Position numbers and translations under genes: made by a program
Notes under the pieces: model-generated
Databases searched by the model: none
Told to the model about the DNA's origin: nothing
What the model saw: only the letters and a program-made list of their open reading frames with translations
Part shown: positions 34,871-45,781 of the stretch, piece by piece
How positions within the stretch are numbered: position 1 is the first letter of the stretch
How the letters are laid out: each line of letters starts with the position of its first letter
Source: Voacanga thouarsii
Taxonomy: Eukaryota; Streptophyta; Magnoliopsida; Gentianales; Apocynaceae
Direction of reading: 5' to 3'
NCBI GenBank assembly: GCA_026120185.1
Contig: JANUWF010003369.1
Location: forward strand, 2,169,981 to 2,233,980
Length of the DNA: 64,000 bases

Positions 34871-35082
34871 GTATGCAAATTCATTAGGCAGGATCTTGAC
34901 TCGATCAATCCTTCTTGAACTTTATTGACCATGAGTTGCTTTAGAATCCAATTCATAAGATTCTGAAGAACTGAGGTCAAACATGTTATATCCAAAAATT
35001 CTATCATATATAAATATACATGTTAGTTCATATCAATGTTTGTCATAAATCAAAACACAAGAGAATACCCATTGGGCTAACA
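34871..35082 (-). mobile_element. SIRE-4 3' LTR, segment 1 (LTR start)
   Basis: Minus strand starts TGTTAGCCCAATGGG at 35082, with TTATGACAAACATTGATATG as in SIRE-3 (42488 downward). It is interrupted by the Y block after about 207 bp; 34871-34875 is the duplicated GTATG. Confidence 0.85.
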
Positions 35083-35091
35083 ATCTCCCAT
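35083..35091 (-). other. polypurine tract of SIRE-4
   Basis: Minus strand ATGGGAGAT immediately before TGTTAGCCC, the usual SIRE-type tract. It marks the LTR start and element orientation. Confidence 0.75.
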
Positions 35092-36230
35092 TTTGTGAGT
35101 GATGACAAACTTGATGGATTGTGATAAGAAAAATAATATAAGCTTATATAAATCATGTGAGACCAAAAGATATAGAATGTTATGTTTAATTGAAATACGT
35201 TCTCTCATCATAAAACTCAAAGATTGTTTATGAGTTTAAAATTAAAAAAAACAAATCAAACATAGTCTCATAAACAAGGCTCAATGAGCCTATAGCCCAA
35301 CCAACCCTCCATATCCTCCTTCATTCCTTAAAAATGACTATTTCACAAGGAAATAGCCAAATAGTGATTACTTACAAAAGAAAATGAAGCTTAAGTATAT
35401 AAGAATGTACATGTAGAGGGTGTAGAAGATAGGACAAATAAAGTAATGCTCCCTCTATGTATGCATATATAAGTAGTAGATAGAAAGATCTAACATTGGA
35501 GAGCATTGAAAAACAGATTTAGATTTTAGATTTTAGATTTCCAAAGGTGCATCCAAAACAAAAATATGACCTTTGTAAACATTTCCGATTGGGTGTTTGG
35601 ACTTAAAACAAAACTCCCTTTGTGTTGGTACAGGGTCCAAAAATAGCATCAAATACTCAGAATCTAATAATCAAAGCATTAACAAACTATCACCATAAAC
35701 TATCAATCATCACAAATATCACAAGATAGATCAAGATAGACGAGCATAAAATATATATATATATATCACAACATCACATATATCAACTATCAACTATCAC
35801 ATGATACCTTCTCCTCATTTTTTTAGCAATAATAATAAAAAAAAAAGCAGCAGAGAAAGTTAAGAAACAAAGACAGTGGAACAGAAGAAGCGACAATATA
35901 TACTTCTAGCAGAATATAGAGTTCAGGAAATAGAGTTTGGGAAACCTAAAATAGATAACTAGAAAACAAAGTATTACGGTAGTAGAAATAGATAAAGTTG
36001 CATCAAATGTAGTTATCAGTCAGCTTTCTTCATGTGCTATATCTCACAGAATGATTACAGTCTTAGGCTTAGCACTTGCATCCTTCTTCTTTTCTTGTCC
36101 AACAAGTCTGCTAGACTTTTTTTTTTTTTTGACAACAACTGGTTTATTTTGGCCAGATAAGCTGCCAAATGTAACTGGTTTATTTTGCTTGGGAGTAATT
36201 TTTTCAACAAAAGGTGTAGTGGTTATCTCT
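35092..36230 (-). other. SIRE-4 3' untranslated region
   Basis: Between ORF3 and the 3' LTR; A+T-rich, with an (AT) run at 35747-35764. No ORF with support. Region resembles 42500-43990 in SIRE-3 only in patches. Confidence 0.6.
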
Positions 36231-37796
36231 TTAGTGGGGAAACCGAATATCTTCCATTGTAGGTTCTTCAGTTTGTGGAGCTAGAATCTCATCAACAATA
36301 GGTTTCTCAGTAGTAATAGGTTTTCTAGTGTCCTTTTCTGGTGAGGGAAAGACAGGTTCATTTTCTTGCTTCAATAGAGTGTCTTGCTCTTTTGAGACCC
36401 CTCTAAAATCCTTCTCTGCTTTGGACTGCCTTCCTTCCACATCAGTTAATCGAATGCCCAAATTGTGTAATTCAATCTTAACTTTAGCACTAAGACCATC
36501 TAATTTTTTAGATAAAAGATTCATAGTATCTAAAATGCTCTGTGACAATCCACTCTCTTCAATTTTCTACTTTCCTTTACTTGTGAACTCTTCTGCTATT
36601 TTAGCTTTGCGTTTTGTCCCAGTCAAGATAGCAGGTACAACTTTCTTTCCTTCAGTTTTGACCTTAATAAGCTTTTCCTTCTCTTCTACTGTAGCTTCTC
36701 TAAGCAGAATCCATTGATTGTCCATTTGGACAAAACCCATTTTCACAAATGAATCCATGCTCTAGACACTCATCTTGGAGTATCCAAGGGTAATCGTACT
36801 GAGATCCACATTGAAGTGTTTGAAGACTTTTATCAAAAGGTTTTTATATGGTAAGCTTTGTTCTGGTATTCCTTGATTGGGGCATCAACTTCACAACCAA
36901 AAATCTAAAGCTTATTTGCCTACCCTCTGATAGGGCCAACAACAATATCATTTATATGATGCTTACGGAGGTTTTGTGCCCAAAATGGTGCCACCATGGT
37001 TGAAACCATGTGGTGCAGTATTCTGCTAGTTCAATTTAGCCATTTTGTGTTGCAGTCATTTGAGTTTTTAAAACTCTTGTCTCTAGTAAACTTGTCCTCA
37101 AATTTCCCCAAATCAAACAAGTCAAACTTCTCCAAAAATTTATTCATCTCAAAGAACTAAATTCCACCATCTCTAACTCCAAAGATTCTGTTTAGCATTC
37201 AATGATCAAACTCCAGGTTCACATATCCTACCCACAATATATACCACTAAACCATGAACCCATCCCCTGTTTCCTCCCGTCTCCCTTTTCTTAGATTCAA
37301 GTAAAATTCCCAGACTAACACAATGTATAGTTTTTCATTTACAGATAACAAATCTCCCCAGCCAACCAATTCAAACATTTTTAGCATATTCACATAATTT
37401 AAAAAAGGCATCAGGGTTAACTCGATAGCCTACAACAATGATCCTATTTCTCGACACCCATTCACTGAATTTTGACTCACACTTAAAGTAAAAAAAGAAA
37501 GGTACCTGAGTGTCTGAGCTTTCAAATTTAGGACATTGTTCTGATGATGCAGTTTGACAGGCTAGTTCTTTAGCAACTTTTTTGCCATTTCTTTTGGTGA
37601 GTGACTTGGTGACGGCAACAAATTTCTTTCCTGTTGCTTTGTTTTTCTTGAGTTCTATTGATTTGGGCTTGGTTCCTTTACTGGTTTTAGCGATTTTAGC
37701 CATGGCGAATGAAGGGTAAAGGGTTAGGTTATCTGGTTTTGCAAAGAGCATGGAGATTAGCAAGAAAAGAAAGAGAGAGGTTAATGACGATTCCAT
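36231..37796 (-). pseudogene. SIRE-4 ORF3, plant-transposon-protein-like, decayed
   Basis: Begins either at the ATG of MESSLTSLFLFLL (37796), which has a hydrophobic signal-like start, or more likely at MAKIAKTSKGTKPKS (about 37703), a basic N-terminus shared with SIRE-3. Next comes EWVSRNRIIVVGYRVNPDAF, then a stretch with frameshifts and stops (37370-36760). The C-terminal part is open: FVQMDNQWILLREATVEEKE, basic GTKRKAKIAEEF, a coiled coil ILDTMNLLSKKLDGLSAKV, and an acidic proline-rich tail to the stop at 36231. Same order as SIRE-3 ORF3. It lies downstream of pol, the env-like position of SIRE elements. Function unknown. Confidence 0.65.
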
Positions 37797-38113
37797 ATTT
37801 TGAAAAGATAGAGAAACTTAAATGGTTTTGAAAGTCTTTTTGGGATTTCTGAGGTATTTGAGAAGATAAGTACAATCAAGTACTTAAGAAAAAGTAACTT
37901 CTCAAGATATGAAAGAGCCATTCTAGAAAGGCGCAAATATTTTGAATTTTAAAAAATATTTTCCATTCAATTAATTTGCCTCAGAGATATGTCACACATG
38001 ATTTTAGGCTATTGCCATTTTGGACTTAAAGCTCTGTCCCAAATGTCCATCCAATATGGATACGGAGATTATTCGCTAGAGATATGATTCTAGTGAAAGG
38101 ATTTTGGATTCAC
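37797..38113 (-). other. SIRE-4 spacer between pol and ORF3
   Basis: Corresponds to 45357-45781 of SIRE-3; ends GGATTTTGGATTCAC against TGCATTTTGGATTCA there. X-copia's 3' LTR begins at 38114, so pol is displaced out of the window. Confidence 0.65.
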
Positions 38114-39742
38114 TATTGGGATTTCATCATGCTTATCAAATAAGAACACAGCAGAAATAACCATGAAATCCATACCCAAGGATCACGTGTTTGCAATTAA
38201 AATGGGAATAGAGGAAGGAAACAAAGTAGGATTATGCCAAATCAAGAACCAATTCCCTTGTTTTGATCATCAAATCGCCCCATTACAATCCAGGAGTAGG
38301 ATTGTCTCTAGCAGTAATCCACACAAGGTTGAATTTCTCACAAAACCCGCTCAAAACTATGCTAGTAGAAGAAGAGTAACTAGGTTTTAATTTGAGAAGA
38401 ACAAGGATGAAATGGAGTGTTCGAATCACTCATGTATACAAAGGGAACAATTCCTATGTTTATAGTTTTAGAATTTGTGTTAATTGCAATTAAGTCCTCC
38501 AAGATCCAATGTCTACAATTGGACATTTTAAGTTTTTATAATTGCAACCAAGTGTCCCTTGAATTATAACAAACTTATGATTCACCTGTAAATATATTTT
38601 CTTCTCTTAATTAACCCCACAATATTATCAAATAATATATATTGAGCATTCAAACTATTATTGTGTGTGACCCATTAGGTTTCTGGTCTTATTGGTAGCA
38701 TAATATGAATTAATTCTGATAGATTTCGAATTAATAATCCTAAAAAAAATATAGGATTAATTTATTAATCCTCTAATTAATAAATTCATATTTAATTGAT
38801 AAAGAGTGATATCTAGCAATGACTCTTAATCACCCAAAAGTCCAGAAAGTCAAGTGGTTTGACATGAACCTTTCAATAGCAAATAACTAGTACAATAAAC
38901 TCCTTTAACCATACTATATCTCATCCGGTCTAGAGCATGGAATTAGTGCCAACTCCATCCAGAATATTATTAATTTTGGCCCGAATATTTTAGTACTTGT
39001 TCAAAAAATCCATTACTCGATATGTGTATCAAATTTGGAATTATTTCCAACACATAGTCACCTTGGCCAAGAACTTCATGAGTAATAATTTCTATAAGTG
39101 GCCCTGAGATACAGTCTCCTACTATTATGAGTGGTAAATCTTTTATTGACCCTCCCAATTACTTTTATTTATTTTACATTGTACCTAATATTCATCCCGT
39201 AGGCAGTTATTGTAAGACTCAAAAGATTAGAATCAAAGTACAACACTCGATAAACAAAATACCTCAGAGATCTCAAATCTAAGGATACTTGCACACTTAC
39301 TATAATAGGATTCTATCACTGACACTCAATAGCTTATCCAAGTGATTATCTCATTGCTAGGTCATCGAATAACTTGTCCATATAACAAGCATCCATTTAT
39401 TAATCCTGAGTATCACAATACTCACGGTTATGAGAGCCACCGCTTGATCCAATCAAGGAATATAACACGTGCTAGTCTTGGCATATTAATAATGTCATAT
39501 CTCATTAATACTATTACTAGGAATTATTCTAGCACAAACACTACTTAGTGTAGTAGGAATCTCACATCATGATCTCTATCATGATTTTTTTTTAACACTT
39601 TATTGTACTAGGGACTTTATCAAATAGTTTATACGCATATTAAGATATAACAATCAAACTAAAAGATAAAAAATGCTTCTTTTATTAATTATTATGTAAT
39701 ATACATAGTACAAGTGATTACCTCAAGGGCACAACACTAACA
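38114..39742 (-). mobile_element. X-copia 3' LTR
   Basis: Minus strand TGTTAGTGTTGTGCCCTTG to GAAATCCCAATA (CA mutated), about 1,629 bp. More diverged than X1, X3 and X5. Antisense ORF degraded. Directly follows GTGCAAGTTGGAGAT of the internal region. Confidence 0.85.
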
Positions 39743-41191
39743 ATCTCCAACTTGCACTAGAGCTAATCATTCATATATCGAATACTAAATGACTCAACAT
39801 GTTTATCATGTTTCTTCTGGGAACGTGTTTTAGTAAGTGGATCAGCTATGTTCTGATCCATAGGATTTCTCTCTATATTTACATCCCGCCTATCTATGAT
39901 CTCTCTAATTAAATGATAGCGTCTAAATACATGCTTGGATCATTGATAAGACCATGGTTCCTTTGCTTGTGCAATGGCTCCATTGTTGTTACAATATAAA
40001 ACTATCAGATTTACAATGCTAGGCACCACTCTAAGTTCAGTGACAAACTTCTTGATCCACACTGCTTCTTTAGCTGCTTCGGAAGCCACTATGTACTCTA
40101 CTTTAGTTGTCGAATCGACAGTAGTCTCTTGTTTGGAAATTTTCCAACTTATTGCCCTACCACCTAACATAAACATGTAGCCAGATTGTGATTTGTAGTC
40201 ATTCTCATAGGACTGAAAGCTGGCATCAGTATATATTCTTACTTACAAATCACCATCTCCATATATTAAGAATACATCCTTAGTCCTTCGTAAGTACTTG
40301 AGGATATTCTTTACAGTCGCCCAATGACTCTCTCCAGGGTTAAATTGGTATCTGCTCATCAAGCTTAAAGCGCATGATGCATCGGGTCTAGTACATATCA
40401 TAGTATACATGATAGACTCAATTGCCAAAGCATACAAAATTCTACTCATATGATCGCTTTCAACTTGTGTCTTTGGAGACATTGACTTTGAAAAGCTTAC
40501 CCCATGTGTCATAGGTAAGAATCCTTTTTGGATTGATCTATGCTGAACCTCTTCAGCACTTTATCTATGTATATAGACTGCAAAAGACCTAGCAACGTCT
40601 TTTATCTATCTCTATAGATCCATATTCCCAGAGTATAGTTTGCTTCTCAAAGGTCTTTTATGGAGAACATCTTGGATAACCAAATATTTACAAACTGAAA
40701 AATGGAAACATCATTTCCTATTAGCAATATGTTATCTACATAAAGCAATAAAAAAACAACTGTACTCCCACCAACCTTCTTATACACACAAGGTTCATGC
40801 ATATTTTGAATGAAACCAAAATTTTTAATTGTCTCATCAAAACGAATGTTCCAACTCCTAGATGCATGCTTAAGCCCATAGATGGACCTTTGCAACTTAC
40901 ATACTTTTGTGTCATCTTTGGATGTGAAACCTTCAGATTGTGTCATATACACTTCCTCGATTAGGTTTCCATTAAGGAAAATTGTTTTCATACCCATCTA
41001 CTAAATCTCGTAGTCATAATAAGCGGTAAGTGCTAGGAGTACTCTTATAGATTTTAGCATAGCGACTGGTAAAAAAGTTTCGTCATAGTCAATACTTTGC
41101 TGTTGTTGATATCCTTTTGCAACCAGACATGCCTTATACTTAACCACATGCCGGTTTTCTTCTTGAAAACCCATTTACACCTTATAGGCTT
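39743..41191 (-). pseudogene. X-copia pol: RT and RNase H
   Basis: Starts at 41191 with [12 protein letters not shown], then [36 protein letters not shown]-like RSIYGLKHASRSWNIRF and the active site as YVDNILLIGN (40731-40742): the second catalytic Asp is Asn, a G-to-A change. The connection domain has SRILYALAIESIMYTMICTR and SALSLMSRYQ. RNase H ends with VDSTTKVEYIVASEAAKEAV and NNNGAIAQAKEP, HLIREIIDRR, NIADPLTK. Several stops, for example two before the Met at 40997. Non-functional. Confidence 0.88.
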
Positions 41192-42488
41192 TGAAAAACC
41201 TTAGAGAGGAGGGGGGTGAATAAGGTTTTTGGCAAACTAAAAAATTTTCTGACTTGTCTAAAATGCAGAATAATGATGATCACTAAGTTACTTGGACGGA
41301 CTTTATGTAAACATAGAAAGTTATCCAAGAACTCGTAGATGTATGTCCAGATTTGGACAAAGAAAGAAACTCAAAGTAGTAAATGAATAACAAAAAGAAG
41401 TGAGACAAGGAATGTATAGTGGTTCGATCTACCAAGATCTACATCCACTACCTTAAGCTCACACTTAAGGATTTTCAACCAGATTTCATTTACTTCACTT
41501 AATGAAATCAAACAGTACCACATACAAGAGAGGATCACCACACTAGATTTTCCAAAATCTCTTAATCACGCAATCACATCAAGGATCACCCCAACTAGAT
41601 TTTACACCAAAACCTTGATATATTCACCAAACAAGGTTCACCCTAATGGGTTTTACTCCACAACCTTGAACATTAACCAACACAAGGCTCACCCCAATAG
41701 GTTTTACATCACAACCTTACACAACAATAGAGATTTAAATATCAATAGAATTGTAAGAAGCTCACTTGTTTGAGTAGATATTCACTCAGATACAAAGCAC
41801 AAAAACTTTTACCTTAGACACAAAATGAAATCACTTTGAAGCATTGATAAAAGGAGATTTTTGAAAGTGTTGAGCAATAGTGTTTCTAAGAAGAATGTTT
41901 CAAAAATCTTGTCTCTAATCTTACTTTAGAGGCTATTTATAGAGCCAAAAAATGAAGTGCCAACGGTCATAAAGAAACGGTTATATTTTTTCTATTTAAA
42001 CTTATCTGTATTTTGGACTCAGGTTTTGGATGGCGATACATCCAAAAGGTAAGTCCAAAATGGAACTTTTTTAGACAGAAATATTTCAACACAGTTTATA
42101 GGATTTTAGATGAATCATTTGGATTCAAACTATTCAATCCAAATTCTGAGATTTTCAAAAACTTTGAAATCTTCTCCTTTGGTGCTTCAAGGTAAAATCA
42201 AATGAATTAAAAGATAAAGAGACATAGGAATTAATAGATATACTTTAATAATACTTCCTAGTCTCAAGTTCTTCTTAAAGGACTTCTTGATATGCAACTC
42301 CTTATACTTCGTTCTTCTCTTTTGATCTTCCATTCTTAAATTCAATCACGAAAGAGTTGCTAAATAATCTTATCTGAATGCCTTAGATGAAAGAGATCAA
42401 ACATGTCATATCACAATAGATTAACAATTTAGTCCATATCAATATTTGTCATAAGTCAAAACATAGAAGAAAGACCTTAGGGCTAATA
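41192..42488 (-). mobile_element. SIRE-3 3' LTR
   Basis: 1,297 bp. Minus strand begins TATTAGCCCTAAGG (TG mutated) at 42488 next to a purine-rich GGGAGAT, and ends AAGGTTTTTCA at 41192. Contains several CAAGGTTCACCCTAATGGG-like short repeats at about 41580-41720. Flank at 41187-41191 is GGCTT; the partner is outside. Confidence 0.85.
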
Positions 42489-43990
42489 ATCTCCCTATTT
42501 TTGAGTGATGACAAACATAAAACAAATGCTATGTAATGAGTGAACATATTGAATAAAAGAGATGAAAATAAATCCATTCTCACAATATAGGTCTCAAAGA
42601 GAGCTTATGAACATTAGTTTGTAAACATATCTCAATAAGCCTAAAGCCTTTCATATCTCTATATAAATATTCAAAATGATTTGATAAAGAAGAGATAGTA
42701 GACAAGTCATATGGTAAGATACTCACCCTCTTTATATGCTTATATGAACATTTTAACCATAAGAGGGAAAAGTAGAAATTAAGATTTGTACATCCAAAAT
42801 GTGCGTCCAAAACAGTTTTAGAAGAATGTATAAAACAAGTGTTTTCAGAAGTCCATTTTAGATACTGATTTTGGATGTCCAAAAGGTATATTTTCAGTTC
42901 AATATGACTTCTTACAAGAACATTTGTTTGGATAAAAAATATATGAGTCCAAAACTCCCCCTGACTCAATGCATGAGATAATGGATTTTTTGGTTTTTCA
43001 AGAAATGTTTTAAAGAATCTATCTGATTAAAATTTTAACTTTATCACAGAATCTAGTATCAAAGATACCTTTAACATACAGAAAATGCTTTATGAATTGA
43101 GTAATCATAAACAGATTGTCATAAATCCAAAGATCCATGTAGAAGATTTTCAGTGAACATATACAGTAAATCAAATTATATCAGTTCATGCAATTCATAT
43201 CAAAACAATTCAAATCCCATATATTTGCATATATTATCAGTCGTATGCATGCTATTCAATAGTTCATGCAATTCATATTAAAACAATTCAAATCCCAGAT
43301 ATTTCCATATATCATTAGTCGTATGCATGCCGTTCATCAATTCATGCAATTCAGATCCCAGATATATCATTGATTCATCATAACAGTTCATCATTTTCTC
43401 CTTTACAATTGTCTTTTACTTCCCTAAATAGTTAACAGATATCAGATCATATTAGTTCATCGTATCATATCAGTACCAGTTCATCTCATATCAGTCATAT
43501 TAGTTCTTGCAAATATTAGATCATATCAGTTCATAATAGTTCATGTCGGTTCATATCAATTTTCATAACAGTTTCTATTTTTCTCCACAACAAGAAATAT
43601 GAATAATAGTTTTTGTATCAGATTCTATTTTTCTCCCCCTTTGTCACTAATAAAAAACAAGAATAGTAGAACATAACCAGATAGGAATATGTATAATATA
43701 AGAAGGAGACTGAAAATAAACAAGTATCCAGCAGCAATTATCCTAAAGCATAATGTAAAAGACAAAAAAAGTAAATTGTTTCGAGAGATCATCAGAGGAG
43801 TTTTTTCTACCCAACAGTGCTGCCTAGGAGATATTAATCGTTTCAACTTTTGACCCGGCACCCTTCTAGAGTGTTGACCTACTATTCTGTTTGACTTTCT
43901 CTTCACCACAACATGTTTCTAACATTTTCCAGAAGATTTTGGCTTAGGAGAAGTAGGAGGAGCCATTATTTCCTTCATGGGAAAGGGTTG
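42489..43990 (-). other. SIRE-3 3' untranslated region
   Basis: Polypurine tract AAAAATAGGGAGAT adjoins the LTR. The remainder is A+T-rich and non-coding, with a 78-bp tandem repeat and many AGTTCATATCA units between 43183 and 43575. Open frames at 42580-42969 and 43625-43909 have no family resemblance. Confidence 0.65.
43183..43575. repeat. 78-bp tandem repeat and AGTTCAT-rich array
   Basis: Copies start at 43183, 43261 and (partial) 43339, each with TTCATGCAATTCA and GTCGTATGCATGC, followed by a degenerate array of AGTTCATATCA-type units to about 43575. Confidence 0.85.
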
Positions 43991-45356
43991 CTAAAATGGT
44001 TCAAGAGTAGGATCCTTTTCTGTAGCAGGTAAATCATATTCTTTCTCTAAGATAGGTTCATCCCTTTTATGATCAGATACCATTGGGGAAGATACTGGAG
44101 TAGTAGGATTAGCGAATTTTTCAATAGCAGAAATTCTATTGCCAAGACTTTGAATTTTAGAGCTGAGAAAGACCAATTTCTCAGCTAAAGAACTAATTGC
44201 ACCCAGTACACTCTCAGATATGTCTGCGTCCTGATCTTTTCCTTTAGCAGAAGATTTTGCCTGAAGAACATCATCAATTTTCCTTTTTGTTCCTGTACCA
44301 GGAACAGACTTCCCTTCATCCTTAATCTTCATCAAATTTTCCCGTTCTTTTCCTGTAGTCTCTCTCAATAATTTCCATGTATTATTTTCCCTTACATAGC
44401 CCGTCCTTTCAAAGGAATCAAAACTATAAATATTTGTTTTGGATGGATCACAGGGAGCCGAATTTAAATCAACTTCAAAAAATCTAAAAACTTTGGCCAG
44501 CAAATTTCCAAATGGCAAAGCTTTATTTGAAGTATTCATTGTCTGTAACATCAATTTTGTTGCCAGAAACCCAAAGTTAATCTGCCTACCTTCAGCTACA
44601 ACAACATAATCACCATATGTAAAATGCTTATTGAAGTCTTATGCTCGTAGCTAGGTACTATCATGATCGACACCATGTGATGCAGAATTCTACCAACACC
44701 ATTCAGCCATTTTGAGCTCCTATTTCCAAAATTTTCAAAATTTTTCCCACCAGTGAAGAATTTCACAAAATTTTTTAGATAAAAAATGTCATTCTCTTCA
44801 AGAAATTTGTTTAGCTCAAAGTATTGAATTCCATCATTTCATACAACACAAATTCTATTGAATAGTCTATAATCAAACTTTATGTCTTTGCCTTTCACTC
44901 TCGACACATACCACCGAATCATAAATCCACCATCAGTTTCTTCCAGTCTCCCTTTCCTTAAGTTAGCATAAAATTCCCAAACAAGAGGGGTGTGTAATTT
45001 CTCATCAACATTTAGTAAACTGCCCCACCCAATATGATCAAACATGTCCAGAATATTTGACAAATTCAGAAAAGCAGAATGGTTTACACGATAGCCAAAG
45101 ATAACTGTTCGATTTCTCGACACCCAATCATTGTACTTAGTCTTGTATTTAGAATCAAAGAAATGAGGTACCTATTTTTCAAAACACACTTGTCTGGAGA
45201 CGACTTAAAAGAATCATAGTGGGATGTGAAGAAGTTCGGTTGAGGAGAAGTTTCCTTCTTTTTTGCCTTGCTTGAGCCCGAAACCTTTTTCTTCATCAAA
45301 GGAGACGATTTTTGCGCCTTCTTTAGTTTTGGAATCGAAGATTTTATCTTTGCGAT
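43991..45356 (-). pseudogene. SIRE-3 ORF3, plant-transposon-protein-like
   Basis: Reads from about 45356, where SIRE-4's start ATG is ATC, through a basic N-terminus (KKKVSGSSKAKKK), a frameshift near 45170, then the recognisable domain: WVSRNRTVIFGYRVNHSAF, LVWEFYANLRKGRLEE, SRVKGKDIKFDYRLFNRI, and after one stop QYFELNKFLEE and WLNGVGRILHHMVS. After another shift, ALPFGNLLAKVFRFFEVDL, a basic GTKRKIDD, coiled coil VLGAISSLAEKLVFLSSKI and an acidic tail. WEFYANL and GKDI match the PF20167-type pattern. Sits 425 bp downstream of pol. No signal peptide or clear membrane span, so env-like by position only. Confidence 0.7.
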
Positions 45357-45781
45357 CTGAAAGGTTAGAGTTTTTTCTGGATTGTCAATTTTTGAAGGGA
45401 GAAGTACAGATAATTTGGAAAAGACGGTTACAAGGGTTTTGAGAGAAAAACTCAGAGTGCTTTGAATGTCCTTGAATAATGTGAAGTAAAGTTCTTTGAA
45501 AACATATGTTTTTCAGAGAAGTTCAAAAAGAAGCACAAACCAATTTTTTGAAATTCAAAATTCAGAATAAGAAAATATTAAAGATGGGTTTTGGAACTAG
45601 ACCCAATCCGAAACTATCATCCAAAAGAGTGTTTTCCTGAAATGCATTTTGGAAGAGGGATTTGGATTCAACTACTGTGTCTAAATCAGATGATAGTGCA
45701 TTTTGGATTCATAACACTAATTTTGAAACCTTTTTCTTCACAAATCCTGCAAAAAGAAAATTTATGCCACATGGTTAGTTA
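45357..45781 (-). other. SIRE-3 spacer between pol and ORF3
   Basis: Non-coding, 425 bp; shares the TTTTGGATTCA block with SIRE-4's spacer. No promoter or splice site can be argued. Confidence 0.6.

Noticed and set aside
28656..34875. LARD-2 as an independent insertion with its own duplication
   Set aside because: Left flank TTAAT differs from right flank GTATG; the right flank pairs with 13125-13129 instead.
38163..38390. 75-codon plus-strand frame
   Set aside because: Lies antisense within the X-copia LTR, no counterpart in other X LTRs.
43183..43420. CRISPR-like array
   Set aside because: Copies are directly adjacent and diverged, with no unique spacers; the genome is plant nuclear.
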